64,000 nt of DNA, taken from the NCBI RefSeq assembly GCF_016865485.1, contig NZ_AP024452.1, positions 3,370,501 through 3,434,500 of the forward strand, given 5' to 3'. The DNA is from Luteitalea sp. TBR-22 (lineage in GTDB: Bacteria; Acidobacteriota; Vicinamibacteria; Vicinamibacterales; Vicinamibacteraceae). Numbering within the stretch: position 1 is the first letter of the stretch; each line of letters starts with the position of its first letter. Positions 35,354-42,910 of the stretch are shown here, piece by piece. A model generated the notes under the pieces. The model saw nothing but the letters and a program-made list of their open reading frames with translations. It had not been told where the DNA came from and did no database searches. Position numbers and translations under genes: made by a program.

Positions 35354-37267
35354 ATGACGCGCGCCACTGGTTCGCTTGACCCCCTCTCCCCCGCGTGTCA
35401 TAACGGCCGAACCTTGCTCTTCCCTGCTTCCTCGCCATCTCGCCTGCGCCGCAGCGTCCTCCTGGTCGCACTGGCCGTCCTGCTGTGCGTCGCGCCCGTG
35501 CCGGCGCGCCTGGCAACGTTCCCGGTGAGCGAGATCAGGCGCGGCCAGGTGGCCGAAGGCCTCACCCGGATGGAGGGCGGCGAGCAGGTCCGGTTCAAGG
35601 CCCACGTCCTCGGCGTGCTCGACGGCGTCGTCGGTCCCCGGCGGCAGGTGATTCTCGCCAGGCTCGAGGGCGCAGGTCTCGAGAACACCGGCGTGATCGC
35701 CGGGATGAGCGGCAGCCCGGTGTACATCGACGGCCGGCTCGTCGGCGCCGTCGCGTACTCGATGGGTCAGTTCCCGAAGGCGCCGATCGCCGGCATCACG
35801 CCGATCGCCGAGATGCAGGACGCGACGTCGATGCCAGCGGCGGGCCTGCGTGCCGTCGCCGCCTGGCCGCTCGACACCACGCTCACGCCCGAGGCGTTGC
35901 GCGAGGCGTTCCTGGCATCCCTGCCGGGGCGCGACGGCATCGCCGTTCCGGCCAGTGCACTGCGCAACCTCGGCGTCGAGTCGACGAGTTCGCCGCTGTT
36001 GCGGCCGATTTCCACGCCCCTGTCGATGAGCGGCTTTGCCCCGGGCATCGGCCGATGGTTGGCCGACACGCTCGGCGAGGCCGGGTTCGCTCCGGTCTCG
36101 GCCGGCGCAGGCGCGTCCGCGGGCGGGGCGGCCGTGGCTGACGGCGGCCCGCTGCAGCCCGGCGACGCGGTGGGCGTGAGCCTGGTGCGGGGCGACCTGT
36201 CGCTCGGCGCGACCGGCACCGTGACCAGCGTCGAGGGCACGCGGGTCCTGGCGTTCGGCCACCCGTTCTTCAACCTCGGGCCGGCGCAGTTGCCGATGAC
36301 CCGCGCGCAGGTCGTCGCGGTGGTGCCGAGCCTGCTGAACTCCATCAAGCTGGCGCAGCTGGGTGACGTGGTCGGCGTGATGGATCAGGACCGGGCGACC
36401 GCGATCGGCGGCACGCTGGGCGTCACGCCCCGGACGATCCCGCTCACCGTCTCGCTGCGCGCCAATGGCAGCGCGGCGCGCACCTTCGCCTTCGAGGTGT
36501 CCGAGGACCAGCTCTTCTCACCGCTCATCGTCTACGCCGCGGTGGCCAACGTGCTGCAGTCGTACCAGCGCGAGATCGGCGCCTCGACGGTGCGCCTCGC
36601 CGGCTCGGCGCAGGTCGGGGCCAGCGTGCTGCGCCTCGACAACGTGTTCGGCGGCGACGGCGCCGTCGCGACGGCCGCCGCGTCGGTGGCCGCCCCGCTG
36701 GCCGCCGTCCTGCGCAGCGACCTCGGCACCCCGCGCCTCGGGCCGATCGCGCTGACCCTCGACACCGAGGAGCGGCAGCGCTCGACCCGCCTCGACCGCG
36801 CCTGGATCGCCGAGCCCCGCCCGCGCGCCGGCGACACGATCACGCTGCGCGCCGAGACGCGCAACTTCCGCAGCACGCCGCAGCTGCACACGCTGTCCAT
36901 CGCGCTTCCCCCGGGCGCCACCGGGACGCTGCAGCTGCAGATCATCGACGGGTCCACGCTCGCGCAGCTCGAGGGACGGCGACGCACGGTCGAACAGGCG
37001 CGCTCGGTCGACGAGCTGGTCGGCCTGCTGAACCAGCAGCGTCGCGGCGACCGCTGGTACGTGCGGCTCGTGCGTCCCGCCGCCGGCTCGGTCGTCAACG
37101 GCCGCGACCTGCCCGCCCTTCCCGGCAGCGTGCTGCAGGTGCTCGGCGCGACCCCCGGCGTGGTCGCCACCTCGCTCGACCAGGACGTGCTCGGCGAATG
37201 GGAGATTCCCGCCGACGCGGTCGCCACCGGGCAGCGCACGATCGCCATCACGCCCCTCGTTCCGTAA
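35354..37267 (+). CDS. Exported SpoIVB-type S55 peptidase domain protein
   Basis: Secreted or periplasmic protein with an S55 (SpoIVB-like) serine peptidase-type domain. A signal peptide/anchor (about residues 33-50, SVLLVALAVLLCVAPVPA) leads into TFPVSEIRRGQVAEGLTR and the catalytic-type motif GVIAGMSGSPVYIDGRLVGA (about 115-134), then GHPFFNLGPAQLPMT. The C-terminal 250 residues look like beta-rich modules (TLRAETRNFRSTPQLHTLSI). S55 proteins in Acidobacteriota and Planctomycetes are usually uncharacterised. The start is ambiguous: ATG 35354 or TTG 35414; a TTGACC-N17-CATAAC promoter (35376-35404) would favour the TTG. It is divergent from the trp leader. Confidence 0.78.
   Translation: MTRATGSLDPLSPACHNGRTLLFPASSPSRLRRSVLLVALAVLLCVAPVPARLATFPVSEIRRGQVAEGLTRMEGGEQVRFKAHVLGVLDGVVGPRRQVILARLEGAGLENTGVIAGMSGSPVYIDGRLVGAVAYSMGQFPKAPIAGITPIAEMQDATSMPAAGLRAVAAWPLDTTLTPEALREAFLASLPGRDGIAVPASALRNLGVESTSSPLLRPISTPLSMSGFAPGIGRWLADTLGEAGFAPVSAGAGASAGGAAVADGGPLQPGDAVGVSLVRGDLSLGATGTVTSVEGTRVLAFGHPFFNLGPAQLPMTRAQVVAVVPSLLNSIKLAQLGDVVGVMDQDRATAIGGTLGVTPRTIPLTVSLRANGSAARTFAFEVSEDQLFSPLIVYAAVANVLQSYQREIGASTVRLAGSAQVGASVLRLDNVFGGDGAVATAAASVAAPLAAVLRSDLGTPRLGPIALTLDTEERQRSTRLDRAWIAEPRPRAGDTITLRAETRNFRSTPQLHTLSIALPPGATGTLQLQIIDGSTLAQLEGRRRTVEQARSVDELVGLLNQQRRGDRWYVRLVRPAAGSVVNGRDLPALPGSVLQVLGATPGVVATSLDQDVLGEWEIPADAVATGQRTIAITPLVP
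35376..35404 (+). promoter_or_regulatory. Possible promoter for the S55 domain gene
   Basis: TTGACC (35376-35381), 17-nt spacer, CATAAC (35399-35404). If used, transcription would begin near 35411, at the in-frame TTG at 35414, making this another near-leaderless gene. Confidence 0.45.
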
Positions 37268-37274
37268 TCATTCC

Positions 37275-39503
37275 ATGACCCTTCCGTCCCGATCGTCGCT
37301 CGCGACGGCCGCGCTCGCGGCCCTCGCCTCGCTGCCCCTGTCGGCCGCCGGCCCCTCACGCTGGGAGGTGACCAGCGTCGAGCACTGGATGGCCGGCCGC
37401 GGCGAGCAGGTCGCCGTGACGCGCGACGGGCGACTGGCGCTCGGACCCGCGTCGCGCGTGCTCCACGAAGCCCCCGTTCCGACGCTGTGGACGGCGGTGA
37501 CCGCTCCCGACGGCACGGCCTACGTCGGCACCGGCAACGAGGGCCAGGTGCTCGCCCTCGCCGGCGACACGACCCGCGTGTTCTGGGACGGCGAGGAACT
37601 CCAGGTCCACGCCCTGGCCTGGCACGGCGACGCACTGCTGGCCGGCACCTCGCCCGACGGGAAGGTGTACCGCATCGCGCGCGACGGCACTGCCAGGGTG
37701 TTCTTCGACCCCGAGGAAACCTACGTCTGGGCGATCGCCGTCGATCGAGAGCAGCAGGTCTACGTGGCCACCGGCGGCAAGGGGCGCGTGTACCGGCTGC
37801 CGAAGGCCGGCGGCACGCCCACGAAGATCTTCGAGAGCGCCGCGGCCAACGTCACCGCGCTCCACGTCACCGACGCCGGCGACGTGTTCGTCGGCACCGA
37901 CAGCCCCGGGCGCCTCTATCGAATCCCGCCGGGCGGCAGGCCATTCGCGCTGCTCGACGGCCCCTACACGCAGGTGCAGGCAATCCGCGCCGATGCGAAG
38001 GGGACCGTGTGGGTGCTGGCCGTCTCACCGGGCGCCACGCCCGCCGCGAGCACGCCCGCGCCGGCCACTTCCTCGTCCACCACATCCGCGCAGGTCTCCA
38101 CCGAGGTGACGGTCGTTGCCGTCGGCGACTCGACGACGGTCAGCGCCACCCCGGCGACCACGGCCACGCCTGCGGCAGGCGCGGGCGGTTCCGGCAAGGG
38201 CGCCATCTACCGAGTCGGCGCCGACGGCCTCGTCGACACGTACTGGGAGGCGACCGGCGAACTGCCGTTCGACCTGCTGCCGACCGACACGGGTCGGCTG
38301 CTGGTGGCTGCCGACAACGGCGTCGTGTACGCGGTCGACGGCGAGCCGGCACGCACCGCACGCCTGGCGCAGGTCCAGGCCCGGCAACTGACGCGGATCA
38401 TCCCGCGCGGCGATCGATACCTGCTCACGGCCTCGAACCCGGGCAAGCTGGTGGAACTGGCGGCGACGCCCGCCGCCACGGGCCAGTACACCTCGGAGGT
38501 GAAGGACGCCACCACCGGCGCCGCGTGGGGCGTGCTCCGCTGGGACGGCGAGCAGCCCACCGGCAGCAGCGCGCGTTTCGCCACGCGCAGCGGCAACACG
38601 TCGACTCCCGACGACACCTGGGCCGACTGGGTCCCGGTGCGCGACGACCAGGGCGTGCTGCGCATCGCCAGCCCCGCCGCACGCTACCTGCAGTGGCGCG
38701 TCGACCTGACGGGCGCGGCCGCCCTCGACCAGGTGACGCTCACCTACCTGCCGCGCAACCAGCGCCCGCGCGTCACCACGTTGACCCTCCACCCGGCGGG
38801 CGTCGTGTTCCAACAGCCCTACGGCACGCAGGAGCCGCCGGACCTCGCCGGCTTCCAGTCGACGACGCCTGCGCCGGCGCGCGACCAGGCCATCGCCGCG
38901 GCGACGCCGACCAGCACCGCCGCGGCGGTCGGCCGCCGCCTGTTCCAGAAAGGCTTCCAGACGTTCCAGTGGGACGCCAGTGATCCCGACAAGGACGACC
39001 TCCGCTTCCAGGTGCTGGTTCGCCGCGTCGGCACCGACACCTGGCGCACGCTCGCCAGGGATCTCGTCGGCAACGTCTACACGTGGGACACGTCGCAGTT
39101 GCCCGATGCGCGATACCTCGTGCGCATCGTCGCCACCGATGGGCGTGCCAATCCGACCGGGACGGCACTCACGGGCGAGAAGGAAGGCGGCCCGATCACG
39201 GTCGACAACACGCCGCCCGTGATCCACGTCCGCCAGGTGCCCACCGACAAGCCGGCCGCAGGACAGCCCGCGCCGACCCGCCTTGCCTTCGAGGTGATCG
39301 ACAGCGCGTCCACGCTCGACCGCGTGGACGTGCTCCTGGCCAACGGGCAGTGGCGCCCGGTCTTCCCTGACGATGGCGTGATGGATGGCCTGCGGGAGAC
39401 GTTCACCGTGCCGCTGGCCGACCTCGGCGACGGCCCGGTGGTGGTACGCGCCACCGACAGCCTCACCAACCTCGCGACGCTCGAAATCGCGCCGAAGCGG
39501 TAG
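37275..39503 (+). CDS. Secreted beta-propeller protein with C-terminal Ig-like modules
   Basis: 742-residue exported protein. A signal peptide (residues 1-25) is followed by six or so WD/NHL-like propeller blades (AYVGTGNEGQVLAL, LLAGTSPDGKVYRI, VYVATGGKGRVYRL, VFVGTDSPGRLYRI, and more after a Thr/Ser/Ala-rich insertion at about 258-305). The C-terminal 300 residues contain a discoidin/CBM-like part (YLQWRVDLTGAAALDQVTLTYL) and Ig-like folds (FQWDASDPDKDDLRFQVLVRR, PPVIHVRQVPTD). No catalytic motif is recognised. It begins 7 nt after the S55 protein gene, so the two are probably one operon and may act together at the cell surface. Confidence 0.78.
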   Translation: MTLPSRSSLATAALAALASLPLSAAGPSRWEVTSVEHWMAGRGEQVAVTRDGRLALGPASRVLHEAPVPTLWTAVTAPDGTAYVGTGNEGQVLALAGDTTRVFWDGEELQVHALAWHGDALLAGTSPDGKVYRIARDGTARVFFDPEETYVWAIAVDREQQVYVATGGKGRVYRLPKAGGTPTKIFESAAANVTALHVTDAGDVFVGTDSPGRLYRIPPGGRPFALLDGPYTQVQAIRADAKGTVWVLAVSPGATPAASTPAPATSSSTTSAQVSTEVTVVAVGDSTTVSATPATTATPAAGAGGSGKGAIYRVGADGLVDTYWEATGELPFDLLPTDTGRLLVAADNGVVYAVDGEPARTARLAQVQARQLTRIIPRGDRYLLTASNPGKLVELAATPAATGQYTSEVKDATTGAAWGVLRWDGEQPTGSSARFATRSGNTSTPDDTWADWVPVRDDQGVLRIASPAARYLQWRVDLTGAAALDQVTLTYLPRNQRPRVTTLTLHPAGVVFQQPYGTQEPPDLAGFQSTTPAPARDQAIAAATPTSTAAAVGRRLFQKGFQTFQWDASDPDKDDLRFQVLVRRVGTDTWRTLARDLVGNVYTWDTSQLPDARYLVRIVATDGRANPTGTALTGEKEGGPITVDNTPPVIHVRQVPTDKPAAGQPAPTRLAFEVIDSASTLDRVDVLLANGQWRPVFPDDGVMDGLRETFTVPLADLGDGPVVVRATDSLTNLATLEIAPKR

Positions 39504-39527
39504 GAAGGGCCGACCAGGCCCCGCCCG

Positions 39528-40328
39528 CTACGTGGAGATGTCGGTCGGCAGCCGGCGCGACGATTGCGGCTTGACCATCGGCGGCCGCACGGTGGTGTGA
39601 CTCACCAGCCACACCAGGCTCACGGCAACGGGACTGCCAGCGCGACTGGCCGGCTGGAAGCGCGCCGAGTCCTCGAGCGACTGGACCAGTTGATGGCTGT
39701 CGGAGCCCTCGAGCAGCGTCGTCTGCTCGATGCGCCCCTCGCGAGTCACCACTGCCGAAATCGCGACCTCGACCTCCTCGTCGTCGGCCGACGAAAGGTC
39801 ATTGGCCAGCATCAGCGGCATGATGGCGTCGGGCGACACACGAGGCGCCTCCATCCCCGGCGCGAGCGGCAGCGGCTCGAGTTCGGTGCCGGGCAGCGCC
39901 ATCATCGTGAACATGGCGCGGAGCGAGTCGGACCGCTCGGCGGCGGGCGCGAACAACACCAGGGCGGCCGCGACACCGGCGCAGACCACCACCGCGGCCG
40001 TCGCGCTCAACCCGGCCCAGACCAGGTGCATGTCGTCGAAGGCCTCGCGCAGGCGCACCGGCCAGGACTGCTCCTGCTCGGCGAGCACGCGACTCACCAC
40101 GGCGCCGGCCAGTCCCCGCCGGATCGGCTCGTCGCCAATCGTGGCCGAGGCCTGCGCCGCGCGGCCGCGCAGCATCTGCCCGAGGTCGTCGAGATCCTCC
40201 AGGACCCGCCGGCAGGCTTCGCACTCCCGCAGGTGCTGGCCGACGTCGATGTCCTCGGTGACCGACAGTTCCCCGTCCCTGTACGCCGACAGGTGCTCGA
40301 CGATGTCGTGACACGCTGTGGTGGTCAT
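39528..40328 (-). CDS. Anti-sigma factor with zinc-binding domain and TonB-C-like output
   Basis: Membrane anti-sigma factor for the ECF sigma encoded just upstream. Residues 1-60 form a zinc-binding anti-sigma domain with HDIVEHLSAYRDGEL and the HxxxCxxC motif HLRECEAC. One transmembrane helix spans about 108-130 (VWAGLSATAAVVVCAGVAAALVLF). The periplasmic part ends with a segment resembling a TonB C-terminal domain (VEVAISAVVTREGRIEQTTLLEG ... LEDSARFQPASRAGSPVAVSLVWLV), an uncommon sensor or transducer for an anti-sigma factor. The ATG overlaps the sigma factor stop (ATGA). The two genes form one transcription unit. Confidence 0.85.
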   Translation of the reverse strand: MTTTACHDIVEHLSAYRDGELSVTEDIDVGQHLRECEACRRVLEDLDDLGQMLRGRAAQASATIGDEPIRRGLAGAVVSRVLAEQEQSWPVRLREAFDDMHLVWAGLSATAAVVVCAGVAAALVLFAPAAERSDSLRAMFTMMALPGTELEPLPLAPGMEAPRVSPDAIMPLMLANDLSSADDEEVEVAISAVVTREGRIEQTTLLEGSDSHQLVQSLEDSARFQPASRAGSPVAVSLVWLVSHTTVRPPMVKPQSSRRLPTDIST

Positions 40329-40939
40329 GACTGCTGCAACTCCGCACGCAGCAACTGGCGCGCCCGCGCCAGCCGCGACTTGACGGTGCCGACGGCGACG
40401 TTCAGCGAGAAGCCGATCTCCTCGTAGCTGAGGCCGTCGATCTCCCGGAGCACGAGGGCCGTGCGCTGGTCGAACGGCAGTTCACGCAGCGCCTGCCACA
40501 CGCGCTCGGCCTGTTCCTTCTGGCGCAACAACCGCTCGGGGCCACATTCATCGGCCGGCGACGCCAGGTCGCCATGCGCCGAGACGTGGACATCAAGGGG
40601 GACCTGCGCCGACTGGTAGCGCCGACGCCACCAGCGTTGTCGGTTGCGGGCCTGGTTGACGACGATGCGGTAGATCCAGGTGCGGAGGGCAGACTGTCCA
40701 CGGAAGCGATCGAGCATCCGGAAGACGGTGAGGAAGACGTCCTGCGACAGATCGAGGGCTTCTTCCTTGTCGCCCAGGAGGTGATAGGCGAGCTGGAACA
40801 CCATGCGCTGGTGGGTCTCCACCAGCTCGGTGCAGGCCAGTTCGTCGCCCGCCAGGCAACGCGACACCAGCGCGGCCTCGGCGTCACTGACACCGGCCCA
40901 GTCGAGTGTGACGGGCTTCATCGACGCTTCCCCTGCCAC
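40325..40939 (-). CDS. ECF-type RNA polymerase sigma factor
   Basis: 204-residue sigma-70 family ECF factor. Region 2 (about residues 30-105) includes HQRMVFQLAYHLLGDKEEAL, DLSQDVFLTVFRML and RTWIYRIVVNQARNRQRWWR; region 4 (about 150-200) includes LPFDQRTALVLREIDGLSYEEIG and a helix-turn-helix LNVAVGTVKSRLARARQLLR. A GTG start at 40939 is chosen because a perfect AGGAGGTGA lies exactly 7 nt upstream; the internal ATG at 40921 has only GGGGA. A GGAAC-N17-GTCC element upstream suggests autoregulation. Regulon unknown. Confidence 0.92.
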   Translation of the reverse strand: MAGEASMKPVTLDWAGVSDAEAALVSRCLAGDELACTELVETHQRMVFQLAYHLLGDKEEALDLSQDVFLTVFRMLDRFRGQSALRTWIYRIVVNQARNRQRWWRRRYQSAQVPLDVHVSAHGDLASPADECGPERLLRQKEQAERVWQALRELPFDQRTALVLREIDGLSYEEIGFSLNVAVGTVKSRLARARQLLRAELQQS

Positions 40940-40975
40940 CCTGCAGTCACCTCCTGAGCGTACCGATGTCTGGTT

Positions 40976-41001
40976 GGACACCGCAACTCACCTTTTGTTC
41001 C
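40976..41001 (-). promoter_or_regulatory. ECF-type promoter of the sigma/anti-sigma operon
   Basis: Minus-strand GGAAC (41001-40997), followed by AAAA, and GTCC (40979-40976) after 17 nt, resembles the common ECF -35/-10 pair. Initiation near 40968 gives a short leader holding AGGAGGTGA before the GTG at 40939. Confidence 0.5.
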
Positions 41002-41108
41002 GGGGCGGCTGCCGGACAAGGTCGGGCGCCGTCTCCGGGGGAGCGCAGGGTCGGGCGCGGTCCCCTTTCGACTCCGCTCAGGGCACGCAACCGCGCCGTC
41101 AGCCGACG

Positions 41109-41132
41109 GCGGGGTGAGGACACCCGGCTACC
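41109..41132. repeat. GTAG/CTAC palindrome, type A half element
   Basis: Hairpin GGGTG-AGGA-CACCC within CGGCGGGGTGAGGACACCCGG followed by CTACC. It lies just after the second permease gene; the rest of the gap (41002-41108) has degraded repeat fragments but nothing I recognise. Confidence 0.5.
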
Positions 41133-41146
41133 TCGAGCGTCAGGCG

Positions 41147-41944
41147 TCACTTCACCCGCCTCGGGTCGATGCGGTCGCGCAGGCCGTCGCCGAGGAAATT
41201 GAAGCCCAGGACGAGCAGGGCGATGGCCATGCCCGGAAAGATCGTCAGGTGCGGCGCGTCGAGGAGGTGCCCCCGGCCGGCATCGAGCATGGCGCCCCAG
41301 CTCGGCGTCGGCGGCTGGACACCAAGGCCGAGAAAGCTCAGTGACGCCTCGGCCACGATGGCGCCCGCCATGCCGAGGGTGGCCTGCACCAGCACCGCAG
41401 GGTACGCCGAGGGCAGCACGTGCCTGGCCAACACCCAGGCGGCCGAGGCCCCGAGGCTGCGCGCCGCCTGCACGTACTCGAACTCGCGTGCCTTGAGCAC
41501 CTGGCCCCGCACCAGCCGCGCGTAGCCGACCCAGCCGATGGCGGCCAGGGCCAGCACCACGTTGCGGAGGCTGGGCCCGAGCGCGGCCACCAGGGCAATC
41601 GCGAGCAGGATGCCCGGGAAAGCCATCAGCACGTCGATGACCCGGCCGATCAGCGTGTCGACCCAGCCCCCGGCATAGCCGGCGACCCCACCGACAAGCA
41701 AGCCGATCGCGGCCGACACCGACACCACCGAGACGCCGACCAGCAGCGAGATGCGCGCGCCCGCGACCAGCCGCGCCAGGATGTCGCGCCCCAGTTCGTC
41801 GAGCCCGAACGGATGCGCCAGCGAGGGACCGGCCAGGCGGAGGGCCAGCTCCTGCGTCCGCGGATCGGAGGCCACCAGCCACGGGCCGGCCACCGCCACG
41901 AGCACCGTCGCCACCACGAGCACGAGGCCGATGCGCAGGTTCAT
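41147..41944 (-). CDS. ABC transporter permease, DppC/OppC type
   Basis: 265-residue inner membrane permease of the peptide/nickel ABC family. Typical N-terminal segment, PFGLDELGRDILARLVAGAR, about five further membrane helices, and the EAA-like cytoplasmic loop ARSLGASAAWVLARHVLPSA. The C terminus LGFNFLGDGLRDRIDPR is diagnostic of DppC. The ATG overlaps the stop of the DppB-type permease gene by 4 nt. No ATPase or periplasmic binding protein gene is in the window, so the transporter must be completed by genes elsewhere or be incomplete. Substrate unknown. Confidence 0.92.
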   Translation of the reverse strand: MNLRIGLVLVVATVLVAVAGPWLVASDPRTQELALRLAGPSLAHPFGLDELGRDILARLVAGARISLLVGVSVVSVSAAIGLLVGGVAGYAGGWVDTLIGRVIDVLMAFPGILLAIALVAALGPSLRNVVLALAAIGWVGYARLVRGQVLKAREFEYVQAARSLGASAAWVLARHVLPSAYPAVLVQATLGMAGAIVAEASLSFLGLGVQPPTPSWGAMLDAGRGHLLDAPHLTIFPGMAIALLVLGFNFLGDGLRDRIDPRRVK

Positions 41945-42900
41945 TCGTACCGGATCCGGGGATCGGCCACGCCGTAGGCCAGGTCGGTGAGCAGGTTGAC
42001 GGCCACGTACGTGACCGCGATGAGCAGGATGCACCCCTGCACCATCGGGTAGTCGCGGAACTGGATCGACTGAATCAGCAGCCGTCCGAGCCCGGGCCAC
42101 GCGAAGATCGTCTCGGTGATGATGGTGCCCGTCAGCACGGCGCCGAACTGCAGGCCGATGATCGTGATGATCGGGATGAGGCCGTTGCGCAGCGCGTGGC
42201 GCAGGACCGTGCGGGTACGCGACAGGCCGCGGGCCCGCGCCGCCCGCACGTAGAGCTCCTTGAGCTCCTCGACCAGGCTGGCCCGTGTCATGCGCGCCAG
42301 GATGGCCGCGAGCGCGAGGCCGAGCGTGAGCGCCGGCAGCACGAGGTACTCGGGCGGCACACGCGGCACCGAGCCGATCAGCATCTCGCTCGACGGTCCG
42401 CGCCCGGAGATCGGCAGCCACCCGAGGGTGACGCCGAACAACAACGCGAGCAACGGCCCGAGCCAGAAGTTCGGCATCGACACCCCCACCAGCGCCAGGG
42501 CCATCGCGGCACTGTCTACCCAGGTGTGGGCGCGCACGGCCGCGAGGATGCCGAGCGGCAACGCCACCACCAGCGCCACGGCCATCGCGGTGACCGCCAG
42601 CAGGACCGTCGCCCCGAGCTTCTCGGAGAGTTCGGTGGTGACCGGCCGGCCCGTGCGCAGCGACTGCCCGAGTCGCCCTCGGACGGCATCGGAGAGGAAG
42701 CGCCCGTACTGCACCGGCAGCGGGTCGTCGAGCCCGAGCTTGCCGCGCAGCGCCGCGACGTCGGCCGGCGTGGCCGCCTCGCCGAGCATCGAGACCGCCG
42801 GGTCGCCCGGCACCAGGTGAATCAACGCAAACACCATCGTCGCCACCCCGAGGAGCACGGGGATGGTGAGAAGGAGCCGACGCACGAGGAAACGCAGCAT
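41941..42900 (-). CDS. ABC transporter permease, DppB/OppB type
   Basis: 319-residue partner of the downstream DppC-type permease. The N terminus LRFLVRRLLLTIPVLLGVATMVFALIH and PGDPAV are typical, with six predicted membrane helices and the EAA loop ARARGLSRTRTVLRHALRNGL. It begins 10 nt after the stop of the sigma-54 activator gene, and a TACCAT box covers that stop, so both a common transcript and a separate start are possible. The activator may control these permeases. Confidence 0.92.
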   Translation of the reverse strand: MLRFLVRRLLLTIPVLLGVATMVFALIHLVPGDPAVSMLGEAATPADVAALRGKLGLDDPLPVQYGRFLSDAVRGRLGQSLRTGRPVTTELSEKLGATVLLAVTAMAVALVVALPLGILAAVRAHTWVDSAAMALALVGVSMPNFWLGPLLALLFGVTLGWLPISGRGPSSEMLIGSVPRVPPEYLVLPALTLGLALAAILARMTRASLVEELKELYVRAARARGLSRTRTVLRHALRNGLIPIITIIGLQFGAVLTGTIITETIFAWPGLGRLLIQSIQFRDYPMVQGCILLIAVTYVAVNLLTDLAYGVADPRIRYE

Positions 42901-42910
42901 GGGTCGGCGC

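Noticed and set aside
41147-42900. A complete peptide ABC importer
   Set aside because: Only two permease genes are present. No ATP-binding or substrate-binding gene lies on either side, so a full transporter cannot be claimed here.
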